This document shows positions 25,677 to 35,079 of a DNA stretch of 64,000 bases, one piece after another. Under the pieces are notes generated by a model that was not told where the DNA came from, made no database searches, and saw nothing but the letters and a program-made list of their open reading frames with translations. Source of the DNA: Bacteroidaceae bacterium (GTDB lineage Bacteria > Bacteroidota > Bacteroidia > Bacteroidales > Bacteroidaceae); the NCBI GenBank assembly GCA_017645305.1, contig JAGCPD010000003.1, forward strand, positions 124,001 to 188,000, written 5' to 3'. How positions within the stretch are numbered: the first letter of the stretch is position 1; each line of letters opens with the position of its first letter. Both the position numbers and the translations under genes were made by a program.

Positions 25677-25735
25677 AAGGCGGACTGTCAGTCCGCTTAG
25701 TGCGGACTCGGAGTCCGACTGCTGCGGACTGCACG
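25677..25735. repeat. Cluster of short palindromes (GGACT/AGTCC family)
   Basis: GCGGACTG-T-CAGTCCGC (25680-25696) and CGGACTC-G-GAGTCCG (25703-25717) are two near-contiguous perfect hairpins, followed by GCGGACTGCACGTAGGA. The GACT...AGTC plus GCACGT wording reappears near 60297-60360. It lies exactly between the spt stop and the truncated RhuM gene, so it may mark the edge of the island. No T-run follows, so it is not an ordinary terminator. Confidence 0.75.
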
Positions 25736-25781
25736 TAGGAATCCGACATCTTTCAACCATATTTCGTTTGCAAAGGTACAA

Positions 25782-26165
25782 TCAGTTATTACGAAACGAT
25801 AACCAGAACTGTCCTTGGCGAGACTTCACACGATAACCTACAGAAATGATAACATCAAGGTTATAATATTTCACATCTTGGGTTTGAAGAAGGCCCTCTA
25901 TCGCACCATGCTGAGTGGTATGTCGGAATTTCCGACACACCTTCTCTTCGTCCAGTTCTCCTTCTTTGAAAATGTTGCCAATGTGCTCTGTAATGGTAGT
26001 TCTTCCTTTACCAAACAGTTGAGCCATTTGCTCTTGGGTTAACCAAACCATTTCGTCTTGAAACAACACATCTACTTTTATATTACCATCTTCCGACTGG
26101 TAAAGCACTATTTCGTCTTGTATAGGTACAAGATTGTCGTGTTTTATATTCTTTTCTTCTGCCAT
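25782..26165 (-). pseudogene. RhuM-family gene, C-terminally truncated
   Basis: 127 residues remain of a family that is usually above 300. The N-terminal part is well preserved: VWLTQEQMAQLFGKGRTTIT (helix-turn-helix), EGELDEEKVCRKFRHTTQHG and YYNLDVIISVGYRV. After YRVKS the sequence departs from the family and stops at SFRNN. RhuM-like proteins are common in restriction and phage-like islands, with no settled function. The break lies next to the palindrome cluster, so a rearrangement there probably removed the rest. Confidence 0.8.
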
Positions 26166-26308
26166 ATTCTTATTTAATTTGCAAAGTCACAAATTATATG
26201 CCATCAGATACACCTGACAAATCTTATTGCTGATGAACACTTACTGCGTCCCTTTTGGGTCTCCGTCTATCAAATATGTTGTTTCTGTCTTGCCCATAAG
26301 TACATTAA

Positions 26309-29300
26309 TTAAGGCTGAATGAATACTGGTGTACCTTTCGCATTATCCGAATTAAACTCGATGAGCCTTTTAATGAGATGGTGCTCCACTAAAAAAGTCA
26401 GGTCCAATTCAATCGGAGTGATGCTGAATGTCATGTATCTCTTTCGTGGCTTTTTATTTGGATAGTCCATAGCCAAGAGTTCTTCTTTACCCATCTCCTT
26501 ATTGCCTACAATCTTATATGCAGAAAGCTTGTTAGGTTTGCCAAATTCATATAAAACAAGCAACGAGGTATTATCAAAGAGTTCCCGATTTGACTCCATA
26601 GAACCTTTGGTATCCCCTAACCTTATTGTATAAATGTTATGGGTATGAATCCAATCTTCGTATTTCTTCCCCTTATAGCACCCAATAAGAATGGTTTTGT
26701 CACCTCCGAAGAAATCACAAATACTTTGGTCGAATCCTTCCCACTTATAGCACTCGAAAGACTCGGCAGCCATCAAGGGTTCAAATTCTACAGGTTGATA
26801 TTCCTCAGAAGATGTATGCATATTTACTGTTTGGGCCGCAGTAATTACCTCTCCTTGCTCGTCATCTTCAATTAGATCTCGATACAAAATTACTTTTTTG
26901 CGATCAGCTGCTTCGTCACAAATTGCTTTGAGGGATGCTATCTGGCTTTCAATTGACCCAATTTTATTGATAATGTTCTTTTGCTCTGATAATGGGGGAA
27001 GTGATATTTCAAGATTTGACAATAAATCTTGATTCAGACTTTTTATGTTGGCACCATTACTTCCTATTGTAAGGCGTTGTCTGACATTTGCAGAAGAAAG
27101 TAGATAATATAAGAACTCGTTATCCACTTCATCCGATACAATGCGAACTCTTATTGAAAAGCCAGAAAAAGAGGTCCGCTCTTCTGGTTCTCTGTCAATA
27201 TACATAAAGCGCCCAACTAATTCTCTTGAACCATTAGACCTTACTGTTACAAGGTCTTTTTTGTGCAAAAGGAAAGAATCATCAATATCCTCATTAATTA
27301 CAATGCTTTGAACCTTATCCCATTCTGGTGATTTGTTTTCCTTGAAGTCTGCAACACCAACAATTCGAATGGTTTTGCCAACCATTGACTTTTTGTAATT
27401 TATCCCATTCTTAAATTGAGCTATAGCACCGAGTTTTACTTTTCTACCTTCTATACTGGTAACGATCTCTTTGACCTCTTCTTGCAATTCACCAATGCTT
27501 ATCTCTGACTTATGTAATTCAGCATCTATCTTTTGACACTCTGCTATAATTTTACGTTGTAAGGGAATTGGCGGAAGAGGTATTTGAACATTTTTCAAAT
27601 ACTTAAAATGTCTTTCGTACTTGTCAGAATTACCAATCTTAATCGTGAGTAAATAATAATATAGGAATTCTGTAAGTATCTCTTTTTCATTAACTTTTAA
27701 AAGCTGGGTACCATCAGCACCTCTTACAAATTCAAAATTAACATATTTAAAAGTACACGAATGGTCTCCAAAGACAATTAGTGGTAAATCTGTTATAGGT
27801 TCAACATTGTCAGTGTAGCCAGCTATAAGATTCCCCTTTTCTTGAGTAATAACAGGGAACTCTCCATTAGATAATATTTCTTCTTTCCCAATTTTTGTTG
27901 TTGAACCATCAATATGTAATAGTAACTGTTCTAACCGTTTCGTTGGATATTTATATAGAAATTCTGCTTCTTTCTTATCAACAATAGTTCTGATTGCAAG
28001 GTTAAAAGCCGTTTTACTAAAATCAATCAAATCAGTAAGTCGAGCGAACTGCAAAAGTCCGTCCGAATTCGTAAAAGAAGGTTTCTCATAACAAACATTT
28101 ATATTTCCAAAAGAAAATTTGTTGCAACACTCTGTTATATGCTTCCGTAATGCATAAGCGAACTTTGTCTTGTCATTATCTTCGTTTGGATTGTAAAGTG
28201 ACGTTTCTATATACTTTATTGAATTGATGGCTTGAACGATTTCAGTATCTTTATCGTCATCTTCCTCCGAATTATCTAACTCCTGAATATGACTGGTCAG
28301 ATATTTTATACCCTCATCACCCTTACGGTTGCTCCAGTCATAACCCAAGAATTTAATAATCTCTGCCTTATTACTTTTGTCATCAACCTTCTCTGGCGGG
28401 GACTGCAAAATAGCAACAACATCGTCTCCCGTTTGAATATAGACATTAAGCTTTTTGCATTCTATGTCTTTTGCATAAGCAACGAACTGTCTTCTGTATT
28501 CTGCTTCTTCATGTTCCTTGTAGTCATTGCTTGACAGGAAAAGAGCGAATAGATTCTTGTACTCCTTTGAATTCTCCTTAATTCCTTCCTTATAATAACT
28601 GGACTTGACAAACCATTCCTTCTGAATACTTTTATTTATTCGAGAAATCTTAAAGTTTGACTCATAATCTTTAAATACTTCTGTATCTTTGAGGTTTGCC
28701 CCAAGTACATCGTCCTGCATAAATGCGAAATATTCATCTTTGGGATAGCCCTGCTTTTGGATATAGGAGTCTATCGCACCGCTGGTTGTATACTGGGTGT
28801 AATCTTTCTTTTCCATAAATGTATGAAGAAGCCCTTCTGAGTTTTTCTTCACCTTCTGAGCGAAAAGAATGACGGTGTTTGTTCCTGTTGAACCAAATGT
28901 GCGGCTGTTCATAACAGCAATTGCCAGGATGTTGAAGTTCGCGAAAATGATCTCACGGGTTTTGGTATAAATGTTTTCGTTGCTCAATAGCGAACTTGGA
29001 AGAACGATGCCCATCAGGCCATCTTTCTTCAAAAAATGCAGTGCACGTTCGACAAAGAAACATTCTATTGACCTATTTGTTGAATAAGCTTTCTCTTCTA
29101 TCGATTTTATGAGTTCAAATTGGTCGCGGTCTTTCTGCTCCATTGTATTCAAGAACCCTTTAACGCTATATGGTGGATTAGCAATAATACAGTCAAAAGA
29201 TTCTTTATCAAACCCTTGGTATCGTACATCCATCGTATTAAAAAAACTCAACGAGTCCTTAAAAACAATATGGGAATCCTTACTACCATTTATGATTGTG

Positions 29301-30814
29301 GCGATTTTCGCAACCTGACTCAATATCTGACTTTTCTCTATTCCGTAGATTTTAGCTTTGGGGTAATGTTTTACGAACTCTGTTAAGAAATGCCCTGCAC
29401 CGCAAGCATAATCCAAAACTTTTATATTGTCAGTATTTGGGAATTGAGGCAATGAGTTGATGATAAAGTTTACTATTGGAAGTGGCGTAAAGAACTGGCC
29501 TTCCGTTTGGTGTACGTTTTTAGAAAGAAGCCCTTCAAAAAGGTCACCGAAGAAATGGTTCGTTTCGCTTGAACTTAGATTAATGTCCTGTATGAGAGCG
29601 GCAACCTCAATAAGAATCTGAAAGTTCATTTCAAATTCTTCTCTATTCTCCACATCAATGAAGTTGAACTTCTTGATGTTATAGAACTTCATTTCTTCAA
29701 AAAGCTCTTTGATTCTAGCAAAAAGTCCATTTGTCAGTCTGCGATTTGTGTCTTCAAAAGCCTGCTTGATATCATCTTCATCTTTGTTGATGACTTCAAC
29801 ATTAAAGAGCTGTCGTTTCCCTAACTGGTAGAGTTTCAACAAACGGTTGCAGTATTCTTTGGGAGTATCACGGGCTATTCCTTTATAATAAAACTGTAAG
29901 TCATCTGAATTGTTGCGTTCATCAGTAATTTTGCAAAGGAACAAATCTATCAATATGTAGAATGAATGTTCAAAATCCGTGATGGCATGGTTCCTCAGAA
30001 TTGTTGCAAAGTCATTGTAAATAGGCTTGATTTCTGCATGAGAAAGGGAATTTAAATCATTTATCGTATATTTAAGTTTCCCTACAGTATATACTTCGAC
30101 ATCATTCTCAATTAATCCTTTTGTTTCTATTGCATTACGGTAAGTCTGACTCCATACCTCAAAATATTTTCCTTGAGCATTGGCAAACGTTTTTGGGTTT
30201 TCTAGTTCCGCAATACGTTTTTCGTTATCTTTAAGGACTATAATATAACTTTTCGGCACAATTCTTTTCTCTTCGAAGTCGGCAGCAAACAGGACAAGAT
30301 TCTGACAAAGTTTCATCGTCTTTACAATTTCTCCAAGGTAGCCGAAAAGCTGTCCTCCGTCTTTTCGCATCATGTTCCATTCCTTGCTAAACTCTGCACC
30401 ATATGTCTTGTTTTCTATCAAAACAAGTGGATTATATTCTTTGTCAAAAACAAGAATGTCGCCAAAAGCAGGTTTTACTCCGTGCGCCACCTTAAAAGCA
30501 GGCTCTATTACGATATGCTTTGGCTCATATCCTTTATTTAATAATAAGTGGATGCAGACTAGACATACAAAATTTTCTTTGCTGCTAAAATTTATCGTTG
30601 TGTCGCGATGAATCACGAAGCCAGAGGATTGTTTTTCTTTTGTCGGATATTCCCCCATAGAAAAGTTCTCATCAAGAGGCGCATAAGTTATTTTTGAATT
30701 ACTAAAATCCACGGTTATACTGGCTCCTGTTGAGTATTTTTTAGTCCATACATTCTTGTTTTCTGTAAAATTAAAACTCCTTAGGACTTCTGGTAAATTA
30801 TCTTTCGTTATCAT
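26309..30814 (-). CDS. Single-chain restriction-modification protein (nuclease-methyltransferase-specificity)
   Basis: 1501 residues in one frame. Residues 1-200 form a type I HsdR-N-like nuclease with a PD-(D/E)xK site: GDI at Asp 119, IENK at Glu 134 and Lys 136, and the following GGQLFGYL. Residues of about 410-720 are an N6-adenine methyltransferase (VLDYACGAGHF at 467-476, NPPY at 546-549). Residues of about 960-1330 carry two target-recognition units, each ending in a type I HsdS-like LPP...EQ or LPP...QRK helix. A tail of about 170 residues without a recognised domain ends the protein. This is type IIG/type I-like architecture: cleavage, methylation and recognition in one chain, without a helicase motor. 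Its target is unknown. Confidence 0.9.
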   Translation of the reverse strand: MITKDNLPEVLRSFNFTENKNVWTKKYSTGASITVDFSNSKITYAPLDENFSMGEYPTKEKQSSGFVIHRDTTINFSSKENFVCLVCIHLLLNKGYEPKHIVIEPAFKVAHGVKPAFGDILVFDKEYNPLVLIENKTYGAEFSKEWNMMRKDGGQLFGYLGEIVKTMKLCQNLVLFAADFEEKRIVPKSYIIVLKDNEKRIAELENPKTFANAQGKYFEVWSQTYRNAIETKGLIENDVEVYTVGKLKYTINDLNSLSHAEIKPIYNDFATILRNHAITDFEHSFYILIDLFLCKITDERNNSDDLQFYYKGIARDTPKEYCNRLLKLYQLGKRQLFNVEVINKDEDDIKQAFEDTNRRLTNGLFARIKELFEEMKFYNIKKFNFIDVENREEFEMNFQILIEVAALIQDINLSSSETNHFFGDLFEGLLSKNVHQTEGQFFTPLPIVNFIINSLPQFPNTDNIKVLDYACGAGHFLTEFVKHYPKAKIYGIEKSQILSQVAKIATIINGSKDSHIVFKDSLSFFNTMDVRYQGFDKESFDCIIANPPYSVKGFLNTMEQKDRDQFELIKSIEEKAYSTNRSIECFFVERALHFLKKDGLMGIVLPSSLLSNENIYTKTREIIFANFNILAIAVMNSRTFGSTGTNTVILFAQKVKKNSEGLLHTFMEKKDYTQYTTSGAIDSYIQKQGYPKDEYFAFMQDDVLGANLKDTEVFKDYESNFKISRINKSIQKEWFVKSSYYKEGIKENSKEYKNLFALFLSSNDYKEHEEAEYRRQFVAYAKDIECKKLNVYIQTGDDVVAILQSPPEKVDDKSNKAEIIKFLGYDWSNRKGDEGIKYLTSHIQELDNSEEDDDKDTEIVQAINSIKYIETSLYNPNEDNDKTKFAYALRKHITECCNKFSFGNINVCYEKPSFTNSDGLLQFARLTDLIDFSKTAFNLAIRTIVDKKEAEFLYKYPTKRLEQLLLHIDGSTTKIGKEEILSNGEFPVITQEKGNLIAGYTDNVEPITDLPLIVFGDHSCTFKYVNFEFVRGADGTQLLKVNEKEILTEFLYYYLLTIKIGNSDKYERHFKYLKNVQIPLPPIPLQRKIIAECQKIDAELHKSEISIGELQEEVKEIVTSIEGRKVKLGAIAQFKNGINYKKSMVGKTIRIVGVADFKENKSPEWDKVQSIVINEDIDDSFLLHKKDLVTVRSNGSRELVGRFMYIDREPEERTSFSGFSIRVRIVSDEVDNEFLYYLLSSANVRQRLTIGSNGANIKSLNQDLLSNLEISLPPLSEQKNIINKIGSIESQIASLKAICDEAADRKKVILYRDLIEDDEQGEVITAAQTVNMHTSSEEYQPVEFEPLMAAESFECYKWEGFDQSICDFFGGDKTILIGCYKGKKYEDWIHTHNIYTIRLGDTKGSMESNRELFDNTSLLVLYEFGKPNKLSAYKIVGNKEMGKEELLAMDYPNKKPRKRYMTFSITPIELDLTFLVEHHLIKRLIEFNSDNAKGTPVFIQP

Positions 30815-30892
30815 TACTGAAACTTTATTATCATTTATAAAGCTGTTTTATATTATTGGGCACAATCTTCGGACACCAACTTGGTTCTGTCC

Positions 30893-31543
30893 CTACTCGT
30901 TGGTCTCTTTCTCTTTCCTTATCTCATCCAACACCTTCCCGTTATACGAGAAATATTTGGCACCTTGATAGGCACCAGAGGTGTTTCTATGTTCCTCTGG
31001 CATAAATGTACCAACGAAAGGGGAAAGTTTATAGATGCGTCCCTCGTATTCTATGCTGTCATCAGATGCGACTTTTACTATAAGGCCCGTTGGATCGAAG
31101 GTGACTTGTTCGCCAATCTTGATATCACACATGGAGAACTTGAAACGAGGGCGTTTCACTTCTCGCTTCTGCTGTTCCTTGTGTTCGCTTTCTACAATGG
31201 GCTTGTTATCTTCATAGAGTGTTACTTCGGCATCGTCTATCGCGCTGGCAATATCATGGAAGATGTCGAGGGCCATCTGTGGGGCAACATTAAAGAACTC
31301 GCGGTTTTGGCGGATGCGCAAGTCGGTAAGGCGATCAATGGTCTTATGCACCAACTTCTCAACCTCGTTGTATTTCGTGGTTTTCATCGTGGCAAATATC
31401 TCGAAGGGCAAAGGAACGGCAGTGTTATCCAGTTCCTTGCTTCTCACATCCACAGGACGTGAACTCTTGCCGATCTTCACCCAATCCTCGCGAAAGCTGG
31501 GATTAGTCAGTATGTAAACATAGCCAGATTCTTTGTTGCTCAT
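30893..31543 (-). CDS. GIY-YIG (T5orf172-type) nuclease-like protein
   Basis: 216 residues. The N-terminal domain matches the T5orf172 group of GIY-YIG proteins: GYVYILTNPSFREDWVKIGK, then a conserved Arg and a Glu-containing helix (KYNEVEKLVHKTIDRL). The C-terminal part (YEGRIYKLSPFVGTFMPEEH...GAYQGAKYFSYNGK) resembles the small DUF4357-type module often fused to restriction-related proteins. It lies upstream of and in the same orientation as the large restriction-modification gene, so it is probably an accessory nuclease of that system. Confidence 0.82.
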   Translation of the reverse strand: MSNKESGYVYILTNPSFREDWVKIGKSSRPVDVRSKELDNTAVPLPFEIFATMKTTKYNEVEKLVHKTIDRLTDLRIRQNREFFNVAPQMALDIFHDIASAIDDAEVTLYEDNKPIVESEHKEQQKREVKRPRFKFSMCDIKIGEQVTFDPTGLIVKVASDDSIEYEGRIYKLSPFVGTFMPEEHRNTSGAYQGAKYFSYNGKVLDEIRKEKETNE

Positions 31544-31556
31544 GATTAGTTACTGG

Positions 31557-31949
31557 TTAATTTCTTGAACCTATGTTCTGCGTTTTGTTCGTCAAGAACC
31601 CGCAACTGCTCTTTCGCAATACGTTGAAGTATATCAAAATGAAAGTCGCGACTATGGCATTAGTCTTCTCAGCCCATTCTTTGGGAGTTAGAGAGAAGGC
31701 ATTCAAACCTGCCTGTTGTCTAAACCCATCGAATTCGATGGGATTAAACTTTGGGTTGTGCAGTTGCTCCCACACGCCAAGGTATTCAATGGTGCTGCGT
31801 GAACGCATCCAGTTTTGGATGATATAGTCGGTTCGCTTTTGGTCTTTGAACCGGGCCATATCTGTTAGGCAAATATAGTCGTTCTCATTGCCTTGAAGCA
31901 GGACAGAGATCTCCATTCCATTTATATTTATCTTTTTGGTCGTTGTCAT
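31557..31949 (-). pseudogene. KilA-N domain gene with internal deletion and frameshift
   Basis: The N-terminal two thirds is a normal KilA-N domain (NDYICLTDMARFKDQKRTDY, IEYLGVWEQLHNPKFNP, SLTPKEWAEKTNAI). After this, where the family continues with a conserved Gly-rich stretch, the frame runs into VATFILIYFNVLRKSSCGF and stops. One frame over, the same DNA reads DFHFDILQRIAKEQLRVLDE up to a stop, which looks like a genuine coiled C-terminus. A deletion that was not a multiple of three has therefore joined two gene ends. It heads the leftward operon with the GIY-YIG and restriction-modification genes. Confidence 0.75.
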
Positions 31950-31985
31950 TTTGATTATTATGAGCTTATTTTTATTTTTCAGCTA

Positions 31986-31993
31986 CAAATATA
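31986..31993 (-). promoter_or_regulatory. -7 promoter box TATATTTG for the island operon
   Basis: CAAATATA on the plus strand, about 37 bases upstream of the KilA-N start. It is the only good -7 box in front of the leftward KilA-N, GIY-YIG and restriction-modification genes. Confidence 0.55.
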
Positions 31994-32124
31994 CAAAAGT
32001 TCTTTAATTTACAAGACCCTAACAAAAGCATTTTTTATCTTCATGCCCCAACAGCATGATAAAAAATAAAATTGGTCAGTATATTAAGTAGCCAGGAACC
32101 ACAAAGAATCTGCCAGCATGTACA

Positions 32125-32221
32125 TCAAGGTTAGTTCAAGGTTAGTTCAAGGTTAGTTCAAGGTTAGTTCAAGGTTAGTTCAAGGTTAGTTCAAGGTTAG
32201 TTCAAGGTTAGTTCAAGGTTA
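32125..32221. repeat. 11-bp tandem repeat (TTAGTTCAAGG), 8 full units
   Basis: Eight perfect copies of TTAGTTCAAGG (32131-32218) with partial units at each end. The unit is about one helical turn. It lies between the island promoter and the DEAD-box helicase stop, in the 31950-32246 gap, which otherwise shows no gene. Confidence 0.95.
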
Positions 32222-32246
32222 AAGAACTAAGGTTTCCGTTGAACTA

Positions 32247-33557
32247 CTACTCGGCTAAAGCAAAGATGGTTTTTATGCCTTTAATCTTCTGGCCTTTGAC
32301 ATGCGAGAGAAGTGCCTTTACAACTTTTCTCTGTACCGCCACATAAGACCAGTTGGGCAGGACATCAATACGGCCTATCTGCTTCCCTTCGAGACCACCG
32401 ACCTTGGTCAGAAATCCCAGAATGTCTCCCCTACTGATTTTATCCTTCTTTCCCTTACCTATATATATTGTAGCCCATAAAGGCATGGAAGGCAACGGTG
32501 ATTGGGAAGACAGGACAAATTCGCCATCGGTTAGCTGAGCATATTCGGGCAGAGTCTCTTCCGGTCCCAACAGCAAATAGGCATTTCCCACATTCTCCCA
32601 TCTGGCTGTTCTGCCGTTACGGTGTATGTACGCTTCTTCGTCAATAGGCAGATGATAATGAATAATATTATCAACATCTGGAATATCCAGACCGCGTGAT
32701 GCCAAATCAGTACATACAAAGACATTGCAGGAACCGTTGATAAAACGGTATAAAGCCCGCTCACGGTCACGCTGCTCCATTCCTCCATGAAAGACATCTG
32801 ACATTATGCCTTCTGAGGAAAGATAGGCTCCGATACGTTCCGCACTCTGACGGTGATTGGCAAAGACAAGGCTTTTTTTTGTACCCAACGTGCAAAGCAG
32901 TCGCTTCAGCGTGCAAAGCTTGTCTTTTTCTGGAGAAGGAACGCATCTGACAGCAATCCTATCGGAACAGGGTTCTTCTTCGTCAAGATAAGAGAGGCGG
33001 CGGTAGTCCGACGTTCCCACAAAAACAGGAATGGATGGGCTGTCTGTCGCAGAGAGAAGGATGCGTCTTTCTACGGCTGTCAGTTCGGAAATGATGGACT
33101 TCATATCCTCCTGGAAGCCCAATTCCAGACATTTGTCAAATTCATCAATAACCAGAACGGTTACCATAGCAGGCATTATGTTCTGCTTGCGGATATGATC
33201 TAAGATTCTGCCTGGCGTTGCAACGATAAGATGAGGACGAAGCCCTGTTATCTGTCTGTGTTCGTCCATTGCGGGACGACCGCCATAACAAGCCAGGACG
33301 CGAGCCTCGGAACAGATGCGCTTTACCACGTCAACAGTCTGAATTGCCAACTCCCTGGACGGCACCAGCACCAAGGCCTGCAATGTATCCTTCCTTGAAT
33401 CCAGCAACTGCAACAAGGGCATCATATATGCCAATGTCTTGCCCGAACCCGTAGGACTTAGCAACACCAGTTGACGTTCCTGACGAACATACTGCAGCAT
33501 CTCTTGTTGCATCGGATTCAGGAACTCGATGCCAAGCCTTGTAATATCGTACTTCAT
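32247..33557 (-). CDS. DEAD-box RNA helicase, DbpA-like
   Basis: 436 residues. The helicase core shows the Q-motif region (FLNPMQQEML), motif I SPTGSGKT, Ia VPSRELAIQ, motif II as DEFD instead of DEAD, motif III SAT, and motif VI HRNGRTAR. The C-terminal 80 residues form a DbpA-type RNA-binding domain (KGKKDKISRGDILGFLTKVG...IGRIDVLPNWSYVAV), which in DbpA recognises a 23S rRNA hairpin. Role: 50S ribosome assembly by analogy. It follows the nhaD gene by 7 bases, so both are probably on one transcript. Confidence 0.9.
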   Translation of the reverse strand: MKYDITRLGIEFLNPMQQEMLQYVRQERQLVLLSPTGSGKTLAYMMPLLQLLDSRKDTLQALVLVPSRELAIQTVDVVKRICSEARVLACYGGRPAMDEHRQITGLRPHLIVATPGRILDHIRKQNIMPAMVTVLVIDEFDKCLELGFQEDMKSIISELTAVERRILLSATDSPSIPVFVGTSDYRRLSYLDEEEPCSDRIAVRCVPSPEKDKLCTLKRLLCTLGTKKSLVFANHRQSAERIGAYLSSEGIMSDVFHGGMEQRDRERALYRFINGSCNVFVCTDLASRGLDIPDVDNIIHYHLPIDEEAYIHRNGRTARWENVGNAYLLLGPEETLPEYAQLTDGEFVLSSQSPLPSMPLWATIYIGKGKKDKISRGDILGFLTKVGGLEGKQIGRIDVLPNWSYVAVQRKVVKALLSHVKGQKIKGIKTIFALAE

Positions 33558-33564
33558 TAACGCT

Positions 33565-34962
33565 TTATCTCAGAAAATAATCGACAAGGAAATAAACACA
33601 CAAGGCAACAATCCAACCGACAAATACCTTTCCCGTAATAAACCGGAAATACCACCAGATACCCACGCCGTCATGCTTCATCAGGGTATAGCCTGCAGTA
33701 TTTCCTATGGGAAGCAGACAGCCGCCCACACAACCGCTTAAAGCCACAAGGTGCCAATACTGCCCGTTCTGGGCAAAGGCGGCAACATAGTCGGGCATGG
33801 AATTCTGAACATCTATAATCGGGAAGATTGAAATGGAAGTCATTACCAGCGCGATGTTATCCATCACGGCACTGACAAAGCCAATCACAACGGACAACAA
33901 ATATATATTATGTATATAGGTGTCACAGAGAGCCGCAACAGGACGCATGGCACCCACCTCGACCAACAAATCCACACAAAGACTGACTCCTATAAAGAAC
34001 ATTATCATCTGAATCATCTCGTACTGAAGCGTACGGTTGCCTGTAAAGGAAATAGGCTGGCCAGACAAGATACGCTTACGGTTAAAAACCTCGTTGACAA
34101 CCCACAACACACCCAGCACACATAACGCGCCCAAGAACGGAGGCAACAAGGTAAGACGGTGGAATGTGGGAACAAACCAAAGTCCGTACAGTCCCAAGAA
34201 CAGCATGAGCGCACGCTGCCATACGGGCATTGCCGCATCATCGCCCCGGAAGAACACTCTGGGACGCTTTAAATCAATGTGATCAGGAAGCATCCTTCCT
34301 ATCAGATAGGTTGGAATGATTGTGGCAACAATGGTCGGAATTATCAGAGCCGCCGTGTAATTGGTCGGCGTAACGGCAGCACGGGTCCATATCAGCAAGG
34401 ATGTAACATCACCTATAACGCCAAAGCATCCGCCACAGCTTGTTGCTATTACAACTATTGCCCCCAACACACAACGCTGGCGGGGATTAATCACCAGCTT
34501 GCTTAATATGGTTAGCATGATGACTGCAGAAGCCAGATTATCGAGATTGGCACTGAGCAGGAAACTGCAAGCTGCCAGGGTCCACGTCAGCCGCCACTTG
34601 GTCTTGGCACGACACCAGTCAATCATAAAATCGAAACACTCGTTCGAGGCAAGTACCTCTACAATGGCCATCGTGGCAAGCAAATACATAACGATGCAGC
34701 ACAACTGAACCATGTGCTTTACGAATACATGCTGATAGATATATTCGTTAACGGCATGAACGCTATAGGCTCCGTCACCCAGGTAATTCATAAAGTCAAG
34801 ACCATGCAATGTATGAATGTAATGTGGTCCCACACACATATACATTACCCATCCACATACGCCACAGAACAATGCCACCGTGGCTTTGTTGATTCTGGTA
34901 ATATGCTCGGTACAGATAAGAGCATATCCAAACAACATTAAAATTACAATTGCAATAGTCAT
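33565..34962 (-). CDS. nhaD: NhaD-type sodium/proton antiporter
   Basis: 465 residues from ATG 34962; an in-frame start 21 codons upstream is less likely. About a dozen hydrophobic segments. Ion-transporter superfamily features include SANLDNLASAVIMLTIL and, in the second half, VSAVMDNIALVMTSISI, the paired Asp-Asn hairpin motifs that carry sodium in NhaD. The usual role is exchange of cytoplasmic sodium for protons. The gap up to the divergent gene at 35080 holds the -7 regions of both. Confidence 0.92.
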   Translation of the reverse strand: MTIAIVILMLFGYALICTEHITRINKATVALFCGVCGWVMYMCVGPHYIHTLHGLDFMNYLGDGAYSVHAVNEYIYQHVFVKHMVQLCCIVMYLLATMAIVEVLASNECFDFMIDWCRAKTKWRLTWTLAACSFLLSANLDNLASAVIMLTILSKLVINPRQRCVLGAIVVIATSCGGCFGVIGDVTSLLIWTRAAVTPTNYTAALIIPTIVATIIPTYLIGRMLPDHIDLKRPRVFFRGDDAAMPVWQRALMLFLGLYGLWFVPTFHRLTLLPPFLGALCVLGVLWVVNEVFNRKRILSGQPISFTGNRTLQYEMIQMIMFFIGVSLCVDLLVEVGAMRPVAALCDTYIHNIYLLSVVIGFVSAVMDNIALVMTSISIFPIIDVQNSMPDYVAAFAQNGQYWHLVALSGCVGGCLLPIGNTAGYTLMKHDGVGIWWYFRFITGKVFVGWIVALCVYFLVDYFLR

Positions 34963-35063
34963 AATACTATCAATTACGTACTGATTACGGATTTTAGTGA
35001 TGCAAAGGAAACAAAATTCTTTCACTTATCAAAGTAATTCTTTGTAAATTCGCACAAAATCAC

Positions 35064-35071
35064 TAATTTTG
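35064..35071 (+). promoter_or_regulatory. -7 promoter box TAATTTTG
   Basis: Lies 8 bases before ATG 35080. Confidence 0.5.
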
Positions 35072-35079
35072 CACCTGAC

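Noticed and set aside
32125..32221. Possible CRISPR array
   Set aside because: The 11-base units are contiguous with no spacers; it is a plain tandem repeat, and no cas gene is near.
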